Program-made: the position numbers and the translations under genes | The notes under the pieces: model-generated | Database searches by the model: none | Told to the model about the DNA's origin: nothing | Seen by the model: only the letters and a program-made list of their open reading frames with translations | NCBI RefSeq assembly: GCF_002796605.1 | Contig: NZ_CP024923.1 | Location: 2,583,001 to 2,647,000, forward strand | DNA length: 64,000 bases | Origin: Sphingomonas psychrotolerans | Lineage (GTDB): Bacteria; Pseudomonadota; Alphaproteobacteria; Sphingomonadales; Sphingomonadaceae | Direction of reading: 5' to 3' | Shown: positions 8,301-17,050 of the stretch, piece after piece | Numbering within the stretch: the first letter of the stretch is position 1 | How the letters are laid out: each line of letters begins with the position of its first letter

Positions 8301-9834
8301 CATAGTCATTGTCGGCAGTCAGGATCAGCGTACCCAGGTCGGTCTTGTTCAGACCACCCGTGCCGGTCAGCACCGAACCGATGGTCGCCGTGAAATTGGC
8401 GCCCGCCGCCGAACCGTCACCGACCCGGATGATGGAATTGGCATCGGCCAACGTGATCGGCGCACCGTTGATCTGATAGCCGTCGCTGGCGAACTGCATT
8501 CCCGTGACCGCGATCACGCCGGCGCTGGCATCGGCCGTCACCGTTCCCGCGAGGCCCTGGAAGATGACGAAACCGGGTTGGGGGTGCATCACCCCGTTGA
8601 TCGTGCCGTTGAAATCGGTCCAGTTCGTCGAGGTCGCGCTCCAGACGCCCGACCCGCCATCGATAGCGTTGTTGTCGGCCGAACCTGCCGCGTCGCCGTC
8701 CCAGAAACCTAGATTTGGCAAGGCGGTGCTGATCAGGTTTACCTGTCCGGCGACCGCAGTTTGCACGGCGAAGTCGTTCGTCGTCGTACCGCTGGGCGTG
8801 GTTCCGACGTCCAGACCGTTATCGGTCAGGGCGCCGCCATAGGTCATCAAGCTGTAGATGCCCGGGCCGAAGATGCCGCCGGAAGTGATGTTCAGCGTGC
8901 CGTCCAGCGTCAGGTCGTTGGTGATGTGGAACAGCGCAGCGCCGCCGGGAGTGCTCAACGTCACATCGACGTTTACGCCGCCCGCGAGATCGAGATTCTG
9001 CACGGTGAGCATCTGGCCCTGCAGCCCACTGAGCGTGCCGCCCGAGGCGATGGTCACCGTCCCGCCGATCATGCCGATGCCGCTTAATGTGCCGCCAGTC
9101 TGAACGTCGACCGCACCGCCCCCGAGCTTGCCGTCCACCAGCAGCGTGCCGCCGAGAACGTGGGTGGGACCCGTATAGCCGCTCGAGTCGCCCGTGAGGT
9201 GGGTTGCGCCGGCCAGGTGATTGAGCGTGCCCGCACCGCTCATCGCGGCGGAGAAAGCGAAGTTGGCGCCCGTGTGGTTGAAGTTGATGCGCCCCGCGCC
9301 CGCGCCGAAGTGAACGTTCGCCGCGCCGAGCGCGCCGGCGCCGGTGGCGGCCGCGCCGACCGAACCACCGATATTCAGATCACCGCTCGAGCCGACATTG
9401 GCCGCCAGGGTGACCATGCCACCCGCCGACACCGATCCGCCATTGGCGATTGTCAGCGTGCCGGGGCCGTCGCCGCCGACAGTGAGATCGGCACTGTTGG
9501 TCCATGCCGAGCCCGCGCCGGTGACGGTTATCATACCAATAGAATCGTCGAACCGGCCGACAATGCCAGAGGTACTTGCCACCATGCCGCCACTCGACAC
9601 GACAAGCGTTCCAGCGGCGTGGTGGCCGACAACGAGGTTTCCGGCATGGGTCCAGGTCGACCCCGCCCCGGCGACGTGCGCCGTGCCCACCGAGCCGGGC
9701 TGGGAGCCCAGCGTGCCGTTCTGATTGGCGACGTTGCCGCCATTCTGAATCGTCAAGATGCCCGCGCCGCCACTAAAGCCCAAGACAAGGTCTTTGGCAA
9801 AGGTGAGGGCCGACCCGGCGCCGTCGACGGTCAC
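5329..9834 (-). CDS. Autotransporter: C-terminal passenger and beta-barrel (frameshifted half)
   Basis: This frame of 1501 codons is the second half of a giant type V secretion protein that begins at 11864. It carries about nine more GAGSxW-type repeats (the T5SS/PEP-CTERM-associated repeat pattern, about 50 residues each). In the middle are PATR-type beta-strand repeats such as GTLILTADNDYAGGTTITGG. The last 270 or so residues form an outer-membrane autotransporter barrel (VSVWGRGFGSRG onward) ending in the terminal Phe of AVKF. Its own GTG at 9834 is not a believable start because it lies inside a repeat and has no signal peptide. Translation would need the upstream half to be read through the frameshift in the poly-G tract at 9842-9848. 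Confidence 0.85.
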   Translation of the reverse strand: MTVDGAGSALTFAKDLVLGFSGGAGILTIQNGGNVANQNGTLGSQPGSVGTAHVAGAGSTWTHAGNLVVGHHAAGTLVVSSGGMVASTSGIVGRFDDSIGMITVTGAGSAWTNSADLTVGGDGPGTLTIANGGSVSAGGMVTLAANVGSSGDLNIGGSVGAAATGAGALGAANVHFGAGAGRINFNHTGANFAFSAAMSGAGTLNHLAGATHLTGDSSGYTGPTHVLGGTLLVDGKLGGGAVDVQTGGTLSGIGMIGGTVTIASGGTLSGLQGQMLTVQNLDLAGGVNVDVTLSTPGGAALFHITNDLTLDGTLNITSGGIFGPGIYSLMTYGGALTDNGLDVGTTPSGTTTNDFAVQTAVAGQVNLISTALPNLGFWDGDAAGSADNNAIDGGSGVWSATSTNWTDFNGTINGVMHPQPGFVIFQGLAGTVTADASAGVIAVTGMQFASDGYQINGAPITLADANSIIRVGDGSAAGANFTATIGSVLTGTGGLNKTDLGTLILTADNDYAGGTTITGGTLQLGNGGTSGSVTGDIVDNGTLIFNRSDLTTFAGAISGAGTIRQSGTGTTNLTGNSGAFTGMITVNGGGLGIMSGGALNAGSFYAALDAGSTGAVAVDGVGSSLTSTGPLVIGAGGAGTLTVGNGATVSDNQAFVGYLAGSSGTATVDGAGSIWATTNDLTIGSAGSGTLNIANGGSVTSASGNLGAAAGAQGTVTVSGAGSSWINSGEIGIGGSGTGVLTIGNGGKVRSDFGSLGVNVGAIGTAAVNGAGSIWTNTDDLIVGARGTGTLTIANGGAASNIDGVLGHDPGASGSVTVDGVGSTWTNSGNVFVGGSGVGTLNIVNGGAVSGVIGNLGFGAGSIGTATVDGVGSTWTNTGNLNVGADGSGTLTIANDGAVSAGEAFVVAGNAGSTGVLNIGAAAGSPAAGAGALNAANLQFGNGSGVVNFNHNATNYLFATNMAGAGTINQLAGNTNLTGSSNGFVGAVNVKGGRLAVNGSLAGGQVTVSNGATLGGNGVIGSLTAQSGSIIAPGNSIGTLNVAGNASFASGSTYQVELTSTGLSDLINVAGATSIANGARLSVVKTDAAPYVLGTHYTVLKAAGGVTGSYTFDNLQLTNFIGLVAGADASSVYLDVAKTKTFGSAGATPNETATGQGLDSLPLTSVLVGAVANLPTDAAAQGAFNQLSGEIHASMASGMVEDGRIVRESMLDRLRGSIDSLPATADGRVSVWGRGFGSRGRLGGDGNAASIKHDDSGFLMGVDGMVGSDWRIGFVGGYSHSTVQDAARASSGKSDNYHVGVYGGAQLGKLGLRSGLAYTLHDVTTTRAVAFAGISDALRGEYQARTTQAFGEIAYALPMGKASLEPFANLAYVDHGAGGFAEKGGAAALSGKGGQANVTFSTAGLRGVSQFELGGGALVKARGAIGWRHAFGDVAPEATMAFMGGSSFDIGGAPIVREGAVIDLGADVELSDKTNLGLSYGGQFGSGSSSNSLRATLAVKF

Positions 9835-11864
9835 CGTACCGCCCCCCCGGCAAACAGGCCAATGTTGCCGGAATCCGACGTCACCGTTCCACCCGCAGCG
9901 ATGGTCAGCGCGCCGGTGCCATTATAGCCGACATCGAGAGCTATACCGCTCGTCCAGGTCGAACCCATGCCCGTGACCGTCACCAGGCCGGTAGATCCCG
10001 AGTTGAAACCGATATAACCTGCGTTGCTGCTGACCACGCCGCCGTTTGAAATGGTCAACGTGCCTTTACCGTCGTTACCGACAGTGAGATCTGCGGTGTT
10101 GGTCCAGGTCGAGCCTGCGCCATCGACCGTAACAAACCCTGTGCCGCCAGCGTTGCGGCCGATATAGCCGGCTCCGCTGCCGACCGTGCCGCCGTTCGCG
10201 ACCGTCAGCGTGCCGGTGTAGGAAAAATACCCGACCGTCAGATCACCGGCGTTGGACCAATCTGACCCTGCGTCCGAGACCGCCACCTTCCCCTGGCCGA
10301 AAAGGCCGACCGCCCCTTCAGCACTTTTGACGCGACCACCGTCCGAAATCGTCAAATTGCCGGTGCCGCTCGAACCCACATTCAAAATTGCGGCATTGGT
10401 CCACAACGAACCTGTTCCGTCGACCTTGACCACGCCGGATGCACCACTGTTTAGCCCAACGGACGCGTGCGCATTGCTGACGGACGCGCCGTTCAGAATG
10501 TTCAGGGTGCCTGCGCCGGACGCTCCAACGGTCAACGAATTGGTGTTGGTCCAGGTCGAGCCTGCGCCATCGATAACGGCCAGCCCAATAGCGCCGGTCG
10601 CGCTACCGAGAATGGCGCTGTCGCTGGTGACTGAAGCAAGATTAGAGACTGTCAGCGCGCCGCTGCCATTGAATCCGACATAAAAGGCACCGGCCGAGGT
10701 AAACATCGAATCGGGACCATCCACGATCATCACGCCCGATGAGCCGCTGCCAAAATTACCTAGCAACGTGCTGCCCGCAGTGACTACACCCCCATTTATG
10801 ACGTGCAACGTCCCGTCGCCGCGCACGCCAAGCACCAGATCATCGGTGTTGGTCCAGGTCGAACCCGCGCCAGCGACAGTCACCATACCCGTCGATCCGA
10901 GGCCATCACCGACGAGTCCAAGCCCCACGTTGCTGACCGTACCGCCATTGGTAATGTTCAGGGCGCCGTGGCCGGAACCACCGATGGTGAGGCTGCCGCT
11001 GTTGGTCCAGGTCGAGCCTGCGCCGTCGATTGCCGCCTGTCCAACAGCGCCGGCCGCGCTCCCGAGAATACCGTTACCGTTGCTGACCGACGCACGGTGA
11101 GAGACCTTCAGCGCGCCGCTGCCGTTGAATCCGACATAAAAGGCACCAGCGGAGGTGAACTTAGAGCCGGCGCCATCGACGATCATCGTGCCCGATGAGC
11201 CGCTGCCAAAATTGCCAAGCAACCCGCCGCCAGCAGTGATTACACCGCCATTCAGGATATTCAATGTCCCGTCGCCGCGTACCCCAAGCACCAGATCATC
11301 GGTATTGGTCCAGGTCGAACCCGCACCGGCGACGGTCACCGTGCCCGTCGATCCGGGGCCATCACCGATGAGTCCAAGCCCCACGTTGCTGACCGCGCCA
11401 TTGGTAATGTTCAGGGCGCCGTGGCCGGAGCCACCGATGGTGAGGCTGCCGCCGTTGGACCAGGTCGAGCCGGCCCCTTGTATCGTCACGGTGCCGATGG
11501 AGCCGGCACCGTTGCCGAGCACACCATGATTGGTGGAAAGTGTTCCGCCGTTCAGAACCCCCAGCGCGCCTTCGGCACTCTCGCCGATGACGATGGTATC
11601 CGCCTGCGCGTTTCCGCCATCGATGAAAGTCGCCGCAGGGATTGTCGTATCGATCGTCACATCGGTGACAGACGTCGGGACAGACGCGGGATCCCAGTTC
11701 GATGCATTGAACCAGTCGCCGCCGGTAAGGGGGCCTCCCGGTCCGCCCACCCAGTTCTGAGCCGCTGCGCTCATCGGCAGGACGATGCCGACTATTGCCG
11801 TAGAGGCCAGTGCAAGATGCCTCAACGCCGCAATCTTGCGGTTTGGATACTTGTTCGTGCGCAT
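9831..11864 (-). CDS. Autotransporter: signal peptide and N-terminal passenger (frameshifted half)
   Basis: The 677-codon frame begins with a clear signal peptide: charged MRTNKYPNRKIAALRH, a hydrophobic core, and cleavage near SAAAQNW. It then has about eleven repeats of about 50 residues built on GAGSTWTN...LTVG..G.GTL.I.NGG, the T5SS/PEP-CTERM-associated repeat family that forms a beta-helix. The frame ends at 9831 just after the poly-G tract, while the passenger and barrel continue in the next frame. A protein made only from this half would be exported to the periplasm without a barrel. The full product would be about 2,180 residues and surface exposed, likely an adhesin-like stalk. Confidence 0.85.
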   Translation of the reverse strand: MRTNKYPNRKIAALRHLALASTAIVGIVLPMSAAAQNWVGGPGGPLTGGDWFNASNWDPASVPTSVTDVTIDTTIPAATFIDGGNAQADTIVIGESAEGALGVLNGGTLSTNHGVLGNGAGSIGTVTIQGAGSTWSNGGSLTIGGSGHGALNITNGAVSNVGLGLIGDGPGSTGTVTVAGAGSTWTNTDDLVLGVRGDGTLNILNGGVITAGGGLLGNFGSGSSGTMIVDGAGSKFTSAGAFYVGFNGSGALKVSHRASVSNGNGILGSAAGAVGQAAIDGAGSTWTNSGSLTIGGSGHGALNITNGGTVSNVGLGLVGDGLGSTGMVTVAGAGSTWTNTDDLVLGVRGDGTLHVINGGVVTAGSTLLGNFGSGSSGVMIVDGPDSMFTSAGAFYVGFNGSGALTVSNLASVTSDSAILGSATGAIGLAVIDGAGSTWTNTNSLTVGASGAGTLNILNGASVSNAHASVGLNSGASGVVKVDGTGSLWTNAAILNVGSSGTGNLTISDGGRVKSAEGAVGLFGQGKVAVSDAGSDWSNAGDLTVGYFSYTGTLTVANGGTVGSGAGYIGRNAGGTGFVTVDGAGSTWTNTADLTVGNDGKGTLTISNGGVVSSNAGYIGFNSGSTGLVTVTGMGSTWTSGIALDVGYNGTGALTIAAGGTVTSDSGNIGLFAGGAVR
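9842..9848 (-). other. Poly-G tract that breaks the autotransporter frame
   Basis: The coding strand has seven consecutive G here. With seven, the upstream frame ends 11 bases later at a TGA. With eight, the two frames join as FAGGGGTVTV, which matches in length and pattern the neighbouring repeat reading NAGGTGFVTV. The intact ancestor therefore probably had eight G. Such a tract is prone to slippage, which would suit on/off phase variation, but a sequencing error is also possible. Confidence 0.7.
10525..11430 (-). repeat. Two tandem 453-bp higher-order repeat units in the passenger
   Basis: Units 10525-10977 and 10978-11430 each encode three GAGSTW-class repeats in the same order (STWTN; STWTNTDDLVLGVRGDG; KFTS or MFTSAGAFYVGFNGSG). 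They are far closer to each other than to other repeats in the protein. The second-transcribed unit has one extra codon at NGGTVS versus NGAVS. This marks a recent in-frame segmental duplication. Confidence 0.75.
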
Positions 11865-12396
11865 ATTAGTCCCCGACGTGATAATCAGTGTGCTTGCGGG
11901 GGCTATGTCACCGGATTTTCGAGGGGTCTTGGACGAGGCCGCACTCGATTAGGACCACGGCACGCGTTGTCGCTTTTTCTGCCGTCGTGGGAGATTTCAT
12001 AGCGAAACACGTGTGTCCGCTCCCCGGCGCAAGTCTCGAGACGGCCGAAAAAAGGGGCAATCCAGCCGCGGACACGCATTGAAAGGAGCTCGAACTCGGC
12101 GCTCCGTCAGCGGGAGCCGCCCCGTCGTCAGCGCGATGCGCTGCCCGGTGCGAACGCTGCTTTTCGGCTAGGGTACGAATTTCACGGCGTCATACTTTGG
12201 GGTGACGACACCCGCGCCCGCGCGTGGATACACGTCCGGCTCCATCAGTCGCCCTCGTGCCAAGCACGATACGCCAATTTCCCTCTGGGCAGCCTCCGCC
12301 CGGAACGCATGCTGAATCCACGCAGCCGCTGCTCTGACCAGCAGCCAAACACGCTTTCTCGAAACCGGGAGTTTCGACCGAGAAGAGAGGCCTGCC
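11865..12396. other. Divergent intergenic region, no gene seen
   Basis: These 532 bases separate the autotransporter from the AraC-type regulator gene. I see no convincing ORF, RNA gene or palindrome. Promoters for both flanking genes must lie here, but I could not fix their position. Confidence 0.4.
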
Positions 12397-13356
12397 GTGC
12401 CACCGAGACATGTGTTTTCCTCTGCGGACCTTCCCGAGCATCTGAGCCACCGGGCGCGCTTCAATCTGTGGCGCGATATCTATGCGTCCGAGATCGCAGC
12501 CGTGGAGTTCGGCATCTCGGAGGACAGCCCCTTCGACGCGACCTTCGAGGCCGCATCCATCGGATCGGTGATCTATGCAAAGATGTCCGGGACGATCAAT
12601 CGCGTGGCCCGCACAACGCAGAGCATCCGCCATGACAAACACGACAGCTATTCACTGGTCATCAATCTCGGCCCAACGGCGATAGCCGGGACGTACAAGA
12701 CCCGCGAACTGGAATTGGCGCCGGGGGGCGCGTTCCTTGACGCTGCGGAGCCACAAGACTTCACCGGCGGCGCCAACAACACCTGGGTCAATCTATCCCT
12801 GCCCAGGACACTGCTTCAGAGCGCGTTCGCCCGGATCGACGACAAGCAAGGCCTCGTGATCGCCCCGGACCACGAAACCTTGCGGCTCATGCGGAGCTAT
12901 CTCCAGATGCTCGATGCCGGCATATTGCCGCTCGGATCAGCCGCGCTGGACCACATCTCCACCACGATCGTGGACCTTGTCGGCCTCGTCACCGGCGCCA
13001 AGGGTGACGAAGCTGAACTCGCCGGCATGCGGGGGCTGAGGGTCGCACGCCTGCAGGCAATCCTGAACCAGATCCGCAGTAACTATCGCAACCCCGCTCT
13101 CTCCGCGCCTCTCGTCGGACTGCAGCTTGGCCTGTCCCAGCGCTACGTTCAGGATTTACTGAGGGCCACCGGAATCGGGTTTTCCGAGCGCATCCTGGAA
13201 TTGCGCCTGCAGGACGCCAAATCGATGCTGAGCGATCCGCGCTTCAATGACAGGCGCATCGGCGATATCGCATTCGAAGTCGGTTTCGGCGACATCTCCT
13301 ATTTCAACCGCAGCTTCAAGCGCCGGTTCGGCTGCAGCCCCACCGCGGCGCGGTAG
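12397..13356 (+). CDS. AraC-family transcriptional regulator
   Basis: The 319-residue protein has an AraC/XylS DNA-binding domain in its last 105 residues. Two helix-turn-helix units are visible: GLQLGLSQRYVQDLLRATG and IGDIAFEVGFGDISYFNRSF. The family end RFGCSPTAAR follows. The first 200 residues fit the AraC-binding-like cupin domain found in regulators such as FeaR. It stands upstream of the 3-keto-sugar genes and is divergent from the autotransporter, so it may control either. The ATG gives a normal-length protein. Confidence 0.88.
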   Translation: MPPRHVFSSADLPEHLSHRARFNLWRDIYASEIAAVEFGISEDSPFDATFEAASIGSVIYAKMSGTINRVARTTQSIRHDKHDSYSLVINLGPTAIAGTYKTRELELAPGGAFLDAAEPQDFTGGANNTWVNLSLPRTLLQSAFARIDDKQGLVIAPDHETLRLMRSYLQMLDAGILPLGSAALDHISTTIVDLVGLVTGAKGDEAELAGMRGLRVARLQAILNQIRSNYRNPALSAPLVGLQLGLSQRYVQDLLRATGIGFSERILELRLQDAKSMLSDPRFNDRRIGDIAFEVGFGDISYFNRSFKRRFGCSPTAAR

Positions 13357-13723
13357 GGACTGGTCGCAGCGCGGCTGCCCGGATCATTGGCAGCCTCTGT
13401 GCCCTGCCGGAAACGGCACGGCATCTGGATGATGAATCGCGTAGGCAGCGGCGAGCCGCTACTTGGCAGCCACGCGGTGTCCGAGCGAATGTCACATAAT
13501 CTGTGCGATTGATGGCTACAGAGCGATCAGAGATCGAAGGAAATCTGCAGCAGAAACCAAAAAACAAAATTCGTTTATTATTGCGACCAAGTGGTCGTCG
13601 GAGTTACGGTGCCAAGCTGTGGTCGTTTCGCTTCACTGGCGCACAATTCTGGTGAATCGTGACGAGGCTGCGTTGTCAATGCGATCGCCCGCGTGGAGAC
13701 GATCGCGCGATGGGAGAGACCTG
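13357..13723. other. Intergenic region, possible promoter
   Basis: No gene is seen in these 367 bases. An A+T-rich patch near 13550-13590 stands out from the GC-rich surroundings and is a reasonable place for the promoter of the DUF1080-GMC-subunit 3 operon. Confidence 0.35.
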
Positions 13724-14464
13724 ATGCATAGATTGACCATTGCGGGCCTTTGCCTTTTTGAGGTGGTGACCACGCCCGCGCTGGCCGGCCAGAAGGCGGT
13801 CGCACCCAACACGCTCACGGCCAGCGAACGCGCCGAAGGCTGGCAATTGCTGTTCAACGGCAGCGACCTCGGCGGCTGGCGCTCCTTTGGCGGCGGTGCG
13901 GCGTCGCCAAACTGGGCGGTGCACGACGGGGCACTCGTTCTCACATCGAAAACCGGCGAGATGAGCGGGGGCGATCTTGTCACCGCCGACAGCTACGGCG
14001 CCTTCGAACTGGCGCTCGACTGGAAGGTCGAGCGTGGCGGCAACAGCGGCGTATTCTACCTTGCCCGCAACACGCCCGGGACGAGGAACATCTACGAGAC
14101 CGGTATCGAGATGCAGGTCCTCGACAATGACGGGCATCCCGACGGGAAGATCCCGTCCCACCGCGCCGGTTCGCTCTATGATATCACGGTGCCGCGGCTT
14201 AGCGCGGCGCGCCCCGCCGGGAGCTGGAACCACGCGCGGCTGCGGGTCGAGCGGGGCCGTATCCGCCAATGGCTGAACGGCACGCTCACCGCCGACGTGC
14301 CCTTCGGCAATGACGCCTGGCGCAAGCGCGTGGCGGCGTCGAAGTTCGCCGCGATGCCGCTGTTCGGCACCTTCCCGAGCGGCGTGATCGGCCTGCAGGA
14401 TCACGGCGAGCCCGTCGCATTCCGCAACATCAAGATCCGCAAGCTCGGCGCGAGCGCCCAATGA
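13724..14464 (+). CDS. Exported DUF1080 (3-keto-disaccharide hydrolase) protein
   Basis: The 246-residue protein has a signal peptide (MHRLTIAGLCLFEVV, cleavage near PALAG). One DUF1080/3-keto-disaccharide hydrolase domain follows, starting EGWQLLFNGSDLGGWRSFGG, with the family motifs GGDLVTADSYGAFELALDWK and GNSGVFYLAR. DUF1080 proteins are concanavalin-like folds, and members cleave 3-keto-glycosides. ATG 13724 is chosen for its GGGAGAG site and proper signal peptide. The gene overlaps the next by ATGA. Together they would oxidise a glycoside at C3 and then cleave it in the periplasm. Confidence 0.85.
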   Translation: MHRLTIAGLCLFEVVTTPALAGQKAVAPNTLTASERAEGWQLLFNGSDLGGWRSFGGGAASPNWAVHDGALVLTSKTGEMSGGDLVTADSYGAFELALDWKVERGGNSGVFYLARNTPGTRNIYETGIEMQVLDNDGHPDGKIPSHRAGSLYDITVPRLSAARPAGSWNHARLRVERGRIRQWLNGTLTADVPFGNDAWRKRVAASKFAAMPLFGTFPSGVIGLQDHGEPVAFRNIKIRKLGASAQ

Positions 14465-16167
14465 CGGCGGCCCCGTTCGATCCCGCGGCGACGGCAGCCG
14501 ATGTCATCATCGTCGGCTCGGGTGCCGCCGGGGGGATGGCGGCCTATAGCCTGACCAAAGCGGGTCTGCATTGCCTGATGCTCGAGGCGGGTCGCGACTA
14601 TGACCCCCAGGCCGAAGTCAATATGTTCGCACCCGAGAGTGACGCTCCCCTGCGCGGGGCATCCACGCCCGACAAGCCGTTCGGCTATTTCGACGCGACC
14701 GTGGGGGGCGGTTGGGAGGTCGACGGCGAGCCCTACACCATGCGCGAGGGCACGAACTTTCGCTGGTACCGCTCCCGGATGCTCGGCGGGCGGACCAATC
14801 ATTGGGGCCGCCACGTGCCGCGCTGGGGCCCTTACGATTTCAAGCCCTTCTCGCGCGATGGGTTGGGGGTCGACTGGCCGATCGGGTATGACGATGTCGC
14901 GCCATTCTACGACCGCGTCGAGCGGATGATCGGAGTAAATGGCGGGCGGATCGAGCTGGAGAACCATCCAGACTCGCCGCCGAGCTGCCTGATGCCGCCT
15001 CCGAAACCGCGTGTGCCGGAAATGCTCCTCAAGGCGACGTGCGAGAGCATGGGGATCCCGGTGCGGACGGCGCACACGGCGGTGATCACGCGCGACATGC
15101 CCGACAAGGTCGCACCGCGCAGCGCCTGCTTCAACGCGACACCGTGCACCCGCGGCTGCACGATCGGCGCGATGTTCCAGACTACGACTTCGTTCCTGCC
15201 GATGGCGAAGGCCACCGGCAATCTGACGATCGTCACCGATGCGATGGTCTCCAGGGTGACGATGGCAGGTGCGGGTCGCGCTGCGGGGGTCGAATATGTC
15301 GATCGCAAGACCGGCGCTCGCCACCAGGTCAACGCGCGGGCAGTAATCCTGGCGGCGGGAACCTGCGAGACGACGCGGCTCCTGCTCAATTCCGGCGACG
15401 GTCCCGCCGGCCTCGCCAACGCCTCCGGCCAGCTCGGGCGCAATCTCACCGATTCGACCGGCGCCTCGTTCCGCGCTTATGTCCCTGCGCTTGCCGATCG
15501 TCCGCGCTACAATGAGGACGGCATCGGCGGGCAGCACGTGTACATTCCGTTCTGGCTGTACGAGGAGCAGAAGCGCGGCGAACTGGACTTTGCGCGCGGT
15601 TATCATTTCGAGATCGGCGGCCGGTTCGGCATCCCGCCTGCCGCGGCCTTGCCGCGAGTCTGGGGAGCGGGGCTGAAGAAAGCAGTCCGCACGGCCTCGG
15701 GCGCGACGATCGGAATGACCTTGCGCGGCGAGATGATCCCCAACAAGGACACCTATTGCGAGATCGATCCGGGAGTAAGGGACCGGTTCGGCATTCCAGT
15801 ATTGCGCTTCGCCTTCCGCTGGTCGCAGCACGAACTTAACCAGGTCGCGCACGGGCGGCGGACCGCGCATGCGGTGTTCAAGCGAATGAACGCCACGATC
15901 CTCGATCCCGAACTACCACCTGAAAAGCTGATCACCGCGGGTGGCGAGATCATCCACGAACTGGGCAGCGCGCGGATGGGCGCCGATGCACGCTCCTCGG
16001 TGGTCGACAGCTATGGCCAGACCTGGGACGTCACCAATCTGGTGTTGATGGACGGCGCGATCTTCGCCTCGGGAGCGCACAAGAACCCGACGCTCACCAT
16101 TTTGGCGCTGGCGTTGCGCGCATCCGAGCGGCTTGCCGCCCGTTTCAAATCGGGAGCCTTCGCATGA
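14461..16167 (+). CDS. GMC oxidoreductase, glycoside 3-dehydrogenase-like large subunit
   Basis: The 568-residue protein has the FAD-binding GSGAAGG near residue 20 and the second GMC signature region. The C-terminal part carries the active-site histidine region (EIIHELGSARMG) and the conserved ASGAHKNPTLTILALA. It resembles the flavoprotein subunit of gluconate-2-dehydrogenase-type and glucoside-3-dehydrogenase enzymes (the LacA type known from Caulobacter). Its gene overlaps its neighbours by ATGA on both sides. No signal peptide is seen, so export is probably through the Tat signal of the following subunit. No cytochrome c subunit gene is adjacent. Confidence 0.88.
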   Translation: MTAAPFDPAATAADVIIVGSGAAGGMAAYSLTKAGLHCLMLEAGRDYDPQAEVNMFAPESDAPLRGASTPDKPFGYFDATVGGGWEVDGEPYTMREGTNFRWYRSRMLGGRTNHWGRHVPRWGPYDFKPFSRDGLGVDWPIGYDDVAPFYDRVERMIGVNGGRIELENHPDSPPSCLMPPPKPRVPEMLLKATCESMGIPVRTAHTAVITRDMPDKVAPRSACFNATPCTRGCTIGAMFQTTTSFLPMAKATGNLTIVTDAMVSRVTMAGAGRAAGVEYVDRKTGARHQVNARAVILAAGTCETTRLLLNSGDGPAGLANASGQLGRNLTDSTGASFRAYVPALADRPRYNEDGIGGQHVYIPFWLYEEQKRGELDFARGYHFEIGGRFGIPPAAALPRVWGAGLKKAVRTASGATIGMTLRGEMIPNKDTYCEIDPGVRDRFGIPVLRFAFRWSQHELNQVAHGRRTAHAVFKRMNATILDPELPPEKLITAGGEIIHELGSARMGADARSSVVDSYGQTWDVTNLVLMDGAIFASGAHKNPTLTILALALRASERLAARFKSGAFA

Positions 16168-16856
16168 CGCCGTCGCGCCGCGAAACGCTGCAGTGGATGA
16201 TGGCCGCGGCGGCGCTGCCGCTCGCCCGCTGGACGCCGCCCGCGATGGCGGCAGGGCACCCGCCACCGTTCACTGTCGTCGTGGACTGGCCTGCTGCGCT
16301 GCCACCGCCACCGCCGGCTCAGGGCTATGGCCGCGATCCGGACCTCATGGCGCCCAAGGTGACCTGGCCGCTGATTCTGAGCAAGGCGCAGCGCGCGACC
16401 GTCGACCTGCTGGGCGACCTGATCCTTCCTGCCGACGAGCGGTCGCCGGGAGCCGGCACGCTCGGCGTCGGGGCGTTCGTGGACGAGTGGATCAGTGCGC
16501 CTTATCCGACCCAGCGGAAGGACCGGGAGCAGGTGCTCGGCGGGCTGATCTGGCTCGAAGCGCAGAGCCGGGCACTACACGGAGCCGCGTTCGCTGCGAT
16601 CACGCCGGCGCAGCGCGCCGGACTGCTCGATGCACTCACCGTTACGGCGCCGGTCGCCATGATGGCGAAGCCGGTCGCGTTCATGGACACGCTGCGCCAT
16701 CTCTTCGTGCTCGGCTTCTACAGCCTGCCCGAAGGCAAGGCGGACATGGGCTTTATCGGCGACCAGCCGACACCGGGCGACTATCCGGGTCCGAGCCCGG
16801 AGGCGCTGACGCATTTCGCAGCCATACTCGCCGCGCTCGGTCTGGCAGTTTCATAA
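16164..16856 (+). CDS. Gluconate 2-dehydrogenase subunit 3-family protein, Tat-exported
   Basis: The 230-residue protein begins MTPSRRETLQWMMAAAALPL, a twin-arginine signal. The rest matches the gluconate 2-dehydrogenase subunit 3 family: LLGDLILPADERSPGAGTLG followed by VGAFVDEWI. The small subunit is needed for maturation and Tat export of the GMC partner. It is translationally coupled to the GMC gene, and this operon ends here with a hairpin at 17006-17043. Confidence 0.87.
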   Translation: MTPSRRETLQWMMAAAALPLARWTPPAMAAGHPPPFTVVVDWPAALPPPPPAQGYGRDPDLMAPKVTWPLILSKAQRATVDLLGDLILPADERSPGAGTLGVGAFVDEWISAPYPTQRKDREQVLGGLIWLEAQSRALHGAAFAAITPAQRAGLLDALTVTAPVAMMAKPVAFMDTLRHLFVLGFYSLPEGKADMGFIGDQPTPGDYPGPSPEALTHFAAILAALGLAVS

Positions 16857-17005
16857 TCCTGGAGCCATCCGGCGTCACATGCGCGATTCCCCGCTCGACT
16901 CCGCGCAGCTCGGCGAGGCGACACGCGCGGCCCAAGGTCCGACGCGCCGAACCAGCGCATCGTTTGAACCATCAGCATCACAACGGCCGTGCGATCGAGA
17001 GAGAA

Positions 17006-17043
17006 CCGCGCGCGCGGACCCGCCAGGGGGCCAGCGCGCGCGG
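17006..17043. terminator. GC-rich hairpin between convergent genes
   Basis: Arms CCGCGCGCGC and GCGCGCGCGG are separated by 18 bases. The hairpin lies between the ends of the subunit 3 gene and the TonB receptor gene and could serve both. There is no T-run. Confidence 0.4.
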
Positions 17044-17050
17044 CAGAGCG

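Noticed and set aside
6971..11529. Periodic sequence that could suggest a CRISPR or satellite array
   Set aside because: The period is about 150 bases with codon-level variation and matches the 50-residue protein repeat of the autotransporter.
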